64,000 nucleotides of DNA. Origin: JACPFJ01 sp036504875. Lineage in GTDB: Bacteria; Desulfobacterota; Desulfuromonadia; Geobacterales; Pseudopelobacteraceae. Shown here one piece after another: positions 61,801-64,000 of this stretch. Each line of letters begins with the position of its first letter. The first letter of the stretch is position 1. The stretch is from positions 1 through 64,000 of the forward strand of contig DASXUK010000046.1 in NCBI GenBank assembly GCA_036504875.1, in the 5' to 3' direction. The notes beneath the pieces were generated by a model that searched no databases, was not told the origin of the DNA, and saw nothing but the letters and a program-made list of their open reading frames with translations. Made by a program: the position numbers and the translations under genes.

Positions 61801-64000
61801 TCCCTCTTTGCCCTATTCCTAGCGCTTCATCATTAGTGCGTATGGTTATAAATGGCGTGTTAATGGGTGTAACTGTTTTAACACCATTGACGAATGATGA
61901 AATTTCCCCTCTTGTTCTGTCATACCTGCCGGCAATATGATTCCACTGGCCTATAAGCAGGTTAGGGCTAGTGGCAGAAGTAACGGCAGTTGTCTGAACC
62001 ACTCCGAAATTGACATATTTATTGCCATTGCTGGCTGCTCCGTTAGTGTCGTAGAGGCTCAACTCATAGGTATACCAAGGAGCGCCGCCACCATCATATG
62101 GTTTGGAGAAGATATACGAATTATGTGGTGCATCGGCTGGGCAATAGTACCACAGTTCCACGGTTATAGAGCCATCCAACGAGCCGGTGACCGGACCGAT
62201 GTCAAGGGACGAGTTTGCATAATCATCCACCCTTACATACCCGGTGAGACCATCAAGACTCAGCACGTTGGAGGTGCCATAGTAAGAAGTGTCACTGACA
62301 ACAGCGGCGCTGTTGACACCGGCTGTGCCGACCAGAGTGCCGTTCATTCCTCCGCCGCTCTGATCGAGAGTGACATGGTTCACACTCTGGTTGGTATCAC
62401 TTGTGCCTGTCTCGTTGAATGGCCAGAAACCGGCCAGCCCTGGGCCGAATAGCCAGTTTGTGTTGCTGACGGGACCGGCGGATGGGTTGTTGGAGTAAAT
62501 ATCAATGCTGTTATTGGCACCGGACTTGAACCAGACCGTGGCCGTGGCGGAGACACCGCTGCCGGTGATGCCCTGGATCCAGTAAGGGAGTTCCTGAGTG
62601 GCCGTGGAGTCGAAGAAACGTAAGGAATTAAAAATCGTCGCGTCACTGCCGCCCAATTGGCTTGCAGTCAAGGTCATCTTGGTTATGAAATTGGCAATGA
62701 AGCTGCTGCCGAAGTTGAGCGTGGCCTTATTGCCCCATGTACCGCCCCCGTCTCCGCTCAGTTTGCCGCTGTTGACCGCCTTTATCCGGTAGTTGTAAGC
62801 GGTGTTGTTGCAGCCCCCTGTATCGTTGAAACTGGTCGTATTGGCTGGAATGGAATTGGCCGTTACGGGGCTGTAGGTACAGCTTGAGGCGAGGCATCTT
62901 TCGAGCTGGAATCCGGTTTCGGAAAGTGTGTTATCTAACCAGGTCAGATTAACCTGGGTGGTGTTAGGCGCTGTGGCGGCCAGAGTCGAAGGCGCTGTGA
63001 TGGTGGTGGCGGTTACTGTGACTGTGTTGGAAGGCGTGCCGGTCCAGCCGCCGCTCCAGCCGGGGGTAGCGCTGCAGGTATTAGCGGAGGTTTTGTAGGG
63101 GTATACCCGGTAGGTATAGGTAAAGCCTTGCGTGAGCCCGGTGTCGCTGTATGTGGAGACGCCGGAAGTGGGGAGTGTGATCGGCGCAGCGCCGGAAGGG
63201 TCGCATACAGATCCGTCGGTAGTGCTGCAGCGCTGTATTTTGTAGCCGGTCTCATCGTAGGCGCTGGCTGCCCACGCAATGTTGATCTGATTCTCCGATA
63301 CCCTGGTTGCCGTGAGGTTGTAGTACGGCGTCATTGTTATGTCATCCACGGATCCGGAACCTTGCGGATAGTACTGCGGTACATTGGTGTCCGCCGTTGA
63401 TCTGTTGATGTATGCCCTTAACGAGTTGGTTCCGGTGAGCGTACTGGCTGCATCCATGCTTAATTTGTCGCCGGACGCTGTGTCGTGCCAGGCATTATTG
63501 TTAAAGCTGTTGTTGAAACCGGCCGGATTGTGATCGATAACGGTCTGGTTGGACGAAGTGATAGCCTGGCTGCCCAGATTTACACTAAGCGCACCTACTG
63601 TAAGATTTGCTTTCATGGCCGCGGTGATGGTGTACCTGCCGCCTGCCCTAGTCAGTACTGGCTGTCTTCTGCCCACCAGTTGTCTCGCGACGGTCATGTT
63701 GCTGCCTTGGGCTGCAGTTGCGTTGCCATAGTAGACATATATCCCGGTGGCATTGGAAGGGGTCTTGAACCAGAACGTGGTCGAGGTGATGGAACCGCTA
63801 ACCAGCAGGCACGGCAGTTCAGCATGGCCAATGCTGTCGTAGATGCGGACATCCTGGAAATTCACCTGCGGTTCGCTGCCGTCCGTGATTGCACTGTTCC
63901 TGGGAATGGCAATCGCATAGAGCGTATTCACTGCCAGCACGGCAGGTGTGGTAACGCTGATCAGCTTCCTGCTTTTCCATCCCGACCCATCGCCCAGGCT
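55847..64000 (-). CDS. Giant secreted FN3 / LamG / DUF2341 protein (5' end beyond window)
   Basis: At least 2717 residues; the frame is open to the window edge, so the N-terminus and signal peptide are missing. About ten fibronectin-III-like units, each with an RCxxxxC-type Cys pair (for example IQRCSTTDGSVC, LERCLASSCTY, IYRCSGPACTP). Four DUF2341-like domains (for example KADFSDIRFYDT ... IYLYYGN). Two LamG-like jelly-rolls (FSKPYDGG ... KLDDVRVYNRAL and a second near 57 kb). A 39-residue Gly-rich repeat at 58445-58654 is inserted in one DUF2341 domain. It ends CICTTDGSGKQVCN, without a recognisable sorting motif. Such proteins are typical of Geobacter and may act in surface adhesion or scaffolding. 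No enzyme motif seen. Confidence 0.88.
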   Translation of the reverse strand, partial: SLGDGSGWKSRKLISVTTPAVLAVNTLYAIAIPRNSAITDGSEPQVNFQDVRIYDSIGHAELPCLLVSGSITSTTFWFKTPSNATGIYVYYGNATAAQGSNMTVARQLVGRRQPVLTRAGGRYTITAAMKANLTVGALSVNLGSQAITSSNQTVIDHNPAGFNNSFNNNAWHDTASGDKLSMDAASTLTGTNSLRAYINRSTADTNVPQYYPQGSGSVDDITMTPYYNLTATRVSENQINIAWAASAYDETGYKIQRCSTTDGSVCDPSGAAPITLPTSGVSTYSDTGLTQGFTYTYRVYPYKTSANTCSATPGWSGGWTGTPSNTVTVTATTITAPSTLAATAPNTTQVNLTWLDNTLSETGFQLERCLASSCTYSPVTANSIPANTTSFNDTGGCNNTAYNYRIKAVNSGKLSGDGGGTWGNKATLNFGSSFIANFITKMTLTASQLGGSDATIFNSLRFFDSTATQELPYWIQGITGSGVSATATVWFKSGANNSIDIYSNNPSAGPVSNTNWLFGPGLAGFWPFNETGTSDTNQSVNHVTLDQSGGGMNGTLVGTAGVNSAAVVSDTSYYGTSNVLSLDGLTGYVRVDDYANSSLDIGPVTGSLDGSITVELWYYCPADAPHNSYIFSKPYDGGGAPWYTYELSLYDTNGAASNGNKYVNFGVVQTTAVTSATSPNLLIGQWNHIAGRYDRTRGEISSFVNGVKTVTPINTPFITIRTNDEALGIGQRGIYGNIVKGKLDDVRVYNRALNDQEITAHYAASLPAVISLINVQSSPAQPTTSAGWTETAYSTPTSITTPAKPAAPTVPAAAVLNESQINVTWTFTTTDQTGFHIDRCTDATCTTIQKTIDVPSASPRASLDTDLIYGTQYWYRIRAYKNASCGWETVNSTIVTATTKSMTTAKPTGLAGANSAATVVTNCDDIRITDSDGTTVLPLYIQNKYQITNKCGTSTTMVITKIPSIPVNASATQKYYVYYGNPSAPNTADGNKVFEFNDDFDGNAIDTTKWTITDGTGFSIANNSSKLTGTNTTGRLTSKKTFGAGYNLQANVQATSLPASNFNGFVPVGVYNSASDNFGYLLGSATATDPPNAYYSINGAYTYNSVSTQILTRTTSTPAIIDTHQFWYNLPIYSDSLRISPRWRDIDSSWAMYYTGSAPVYSVPAFGSRPIVIGRRYDSDSYNNQTYSANWEWVHVSKAVSTDTGTDAPSSSVGSLDTVGAPYTLTGQTGSWLYRKPITISRTTNSVGLIDPLVDYQQSFNIDTSPATSTFPLTDHITLTWTDTTATEEGFYIYRCSGPACTPTVLFATIGPMFGTGATVSYTDGATASNTNYCYKVAAFSTANSWTTDIASQTAVCKTTFNQQAPANLAGIASGSQVGLTWDDKSIGETGYKLERCTGSGCTFTTLDILDGTNPYKLLPPVSNTKNDGVTTVASVAAGSADPPNIGYSDGTVGCAGTFRYRISAYFQNDSSNILGPSVATGNIVVGAAPTAPTLSGTATYPNEQQIKITWTDANAVGVWNSFIVERCTATSGSCSNGFMQVGAITGTRVLNYTDTTIVPGVQYGYRVSTTITSACGIVRSTASAVTAYGATTVNPTQVNYKYSTPPQPWPVYKTDLTNTKLNLYTSTATEQNYVYKRCAGINCTDFSFLAAVNPVDAYNQWLYYTDSTVCPGNAYTYSIVAAEYPQGMPILSNNGANYLWMSARPLFFSNFAISGVAQVTITKDLTKLDGSEPKADFSDIRFYDTVAKTELQYTIQSIQSIDVNTTSATVNLKTGSTPINVLTITNGGTGYTTAPTVSFTGGGGTGAAATATVTGGIVTALTITNVGSGYTSTPTVGFTGGGGSGAAATATSVPQIYLYYGNANAALSVNNVAIYVTPDMAGNNTTLGLQVKATVNTVTAVIPGLLNAINDWNFVTNAWTQWGTGYFNSDSNTRLTGTSTRYVTAVSMGNTGYTLPSVPVVPGAQYQLKAYLKTALTQGWAKCDVTNAAAGFTSTVTNVKVTGTQDWAELPVDTITIPGNVSTVDVRCYIDTSPVGTAYFGAVQLLATGNPLVLSATAFDESTIDVGWNDFFGGTAVSGSQLYYGSAATGYNIYGCTDSSGASCTLLPSPAAPYLIANGTGTSYRVSGLTPGASYYYRVAAYRSGSQTCSGNGNDPSNSIAWRVYSNVASATTTNGKPVSPAAAPLSSTSMQVTWPDKSSGETDYDVYRCDGGGACAYAYKSRVPSNHNADQSIMASYALDGTASTLTDRSVYARNLTPSGTPTYDDGGFNLNSATLSKTNDSNINNSTFTLEFDYKFYQNIYGGQTILYLYPSSTSAGEQHFYIKTASTPSHRFDFLNYDYVSWQWVTVLGNVGINGVNGNDFSPGRWYRIKIVRNGTRLTVYVDGIQVATTNSAPVPIPPTAYYMYVGQNNVSYYQGVIKNLIYYNSAVIDPSLVSYTDTTVCPGTTYQYKVAPYKAGWPQLGSAAGELVLSDATTSAVTPAFLPPTGVIAKTWPDAANRIDLSWTQPASTNNQSSFLAKECPGANCSTPFSITSASATFFSRTGLAPETSYCYQIASYAAPPACNNAGVTSAYTSASCAETAMNPPSGLGFEIPGGVPTYSTTTGTSKYPYKVHLKWNDNTTEENYYEIQVQIKNGSWVLVGTVSAAEYIDTIGIEPVKTYTYRVRGFRANDNTESPASNIITVTTPAFNVPTAPDHGTCICTTDGSGKQVCN
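58445..58654 (-). repeat. Tandem 39-residue Gly/Thr-rich repeat within the giant protein
   Basis: Two units, the second incomplete, each beginning LTITN and containing GYT-x-PTV-x-FTGGGG. The DNA copies are 117 bases apart (gccgtagcggccgcgcca recurs at 58449 and 58566) with few differences. They interrupt a DUF2341 domain between its NLKTGSTPINV strand and the IYLYYGN strand. Confidence 0.85.

Noticed and set aside
1..64000. CRISPR arrays, tRNA and rRNA genes
   Set aside because: No series of regularly spaced direct repeats, no cloverleaf-like 75-base gene and no rRNA signature was noticed in any intergenic gap. The only tandem repeat is the coding one at 58445-58654.

Overview
The window looks like a chromosomal segment of a Geobacter-type bacterium (Desulfuromonadales/Geobacterales). 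The reasons are a 27-motif c-type cytochrome, other CxxCH proteins, a heme-motif sensor kinase, giant secreted DUF2341/fibronectin-III proteins, and a CIRCE-controlled hrcA-grpE-dnaK-dnaJ operon. This is inference from gene content; no rRNA or tRNA gene was recognised.

Layout. (1) 1-3.5 kb: the 5' end of a group II intron abutting a terminator, a parvulin-type foldase, a CheY-like plus CheX-like pair, and a TrmN6-type methyltransferase. (2) About 3.5-34.2 kb, all on the minus strand: a large surface-glycan cluster. In transcription order it holds a dolichol-phosphate-mannose-synthase-like glycosyltransferase, a DUF2304 protein, a winged-helix regulator, an MBOAT/SGNH O-acylation pair, and a legionaminic-acid-type nonulosonate pathway (LegB, LegC, LegG, LegI, PtmE-like, NeuA/LegF-like). 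Four poorly understood genes interrupt that pathway: a methyltransferase, a PHP protein, an ATP-grasp protein and an SDR. Then come a CDP-glycerol/Kdo-transferase-like protein, an ABC flippase, FkbM and TIGR04325-type methyltransferases, a B12 radical SAM enzyme, several glycosyltransferases, the FdtA/FdtB pair for a dTDP-3-amino sugar, and a YfhO-type membrane protein. The middle of this block is visibly more AT-rich than its flanks. (3) 34.2-45.7 kb, minus strand: a small operon (pseudopilin, sensor kinase with a CxxCH motif in its periplasmic loop, NtrC-type regulator) followed by a good sigma-54 promoter and then an NHL/Ig-like/dockerin protein, a tetraheme cytochrome and the 27-motif cytochrome, ending in a terminator. 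I read this as a self-contained regulatory and electron-transfer module. (4) 45.7-49.6 kb, minus strand: metH, a GerMN protein and murI. (5) 49.7-55.6 kb, plus strand: promoter plus CIRCE, hrcA, grpE, dnaK, dnaJ, a small membrane protein and a small diheme protein. (6) 55.6-64 kb, minus strand: the C-terminal 2717 residues of a giant secreted FN3/LamG/DUF2341 protein that runs off the window, followed by a 19-codon ORF with a strong ribosome-binding site. That ORF ends in Cys-UGA, and a 39-nt hairpin starts two bases after the UGA, so it is a candidate selenocysteine-containing peptide.

The two most unusual items are the candidate short selenopeptide gene downstream of the giant protein, and the chain from heme-motif kinase to NtrC regulator to sigma-54 promoter to cytochromes. 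All family assignments come from reading motifs in the translated sequence; no database search was run.
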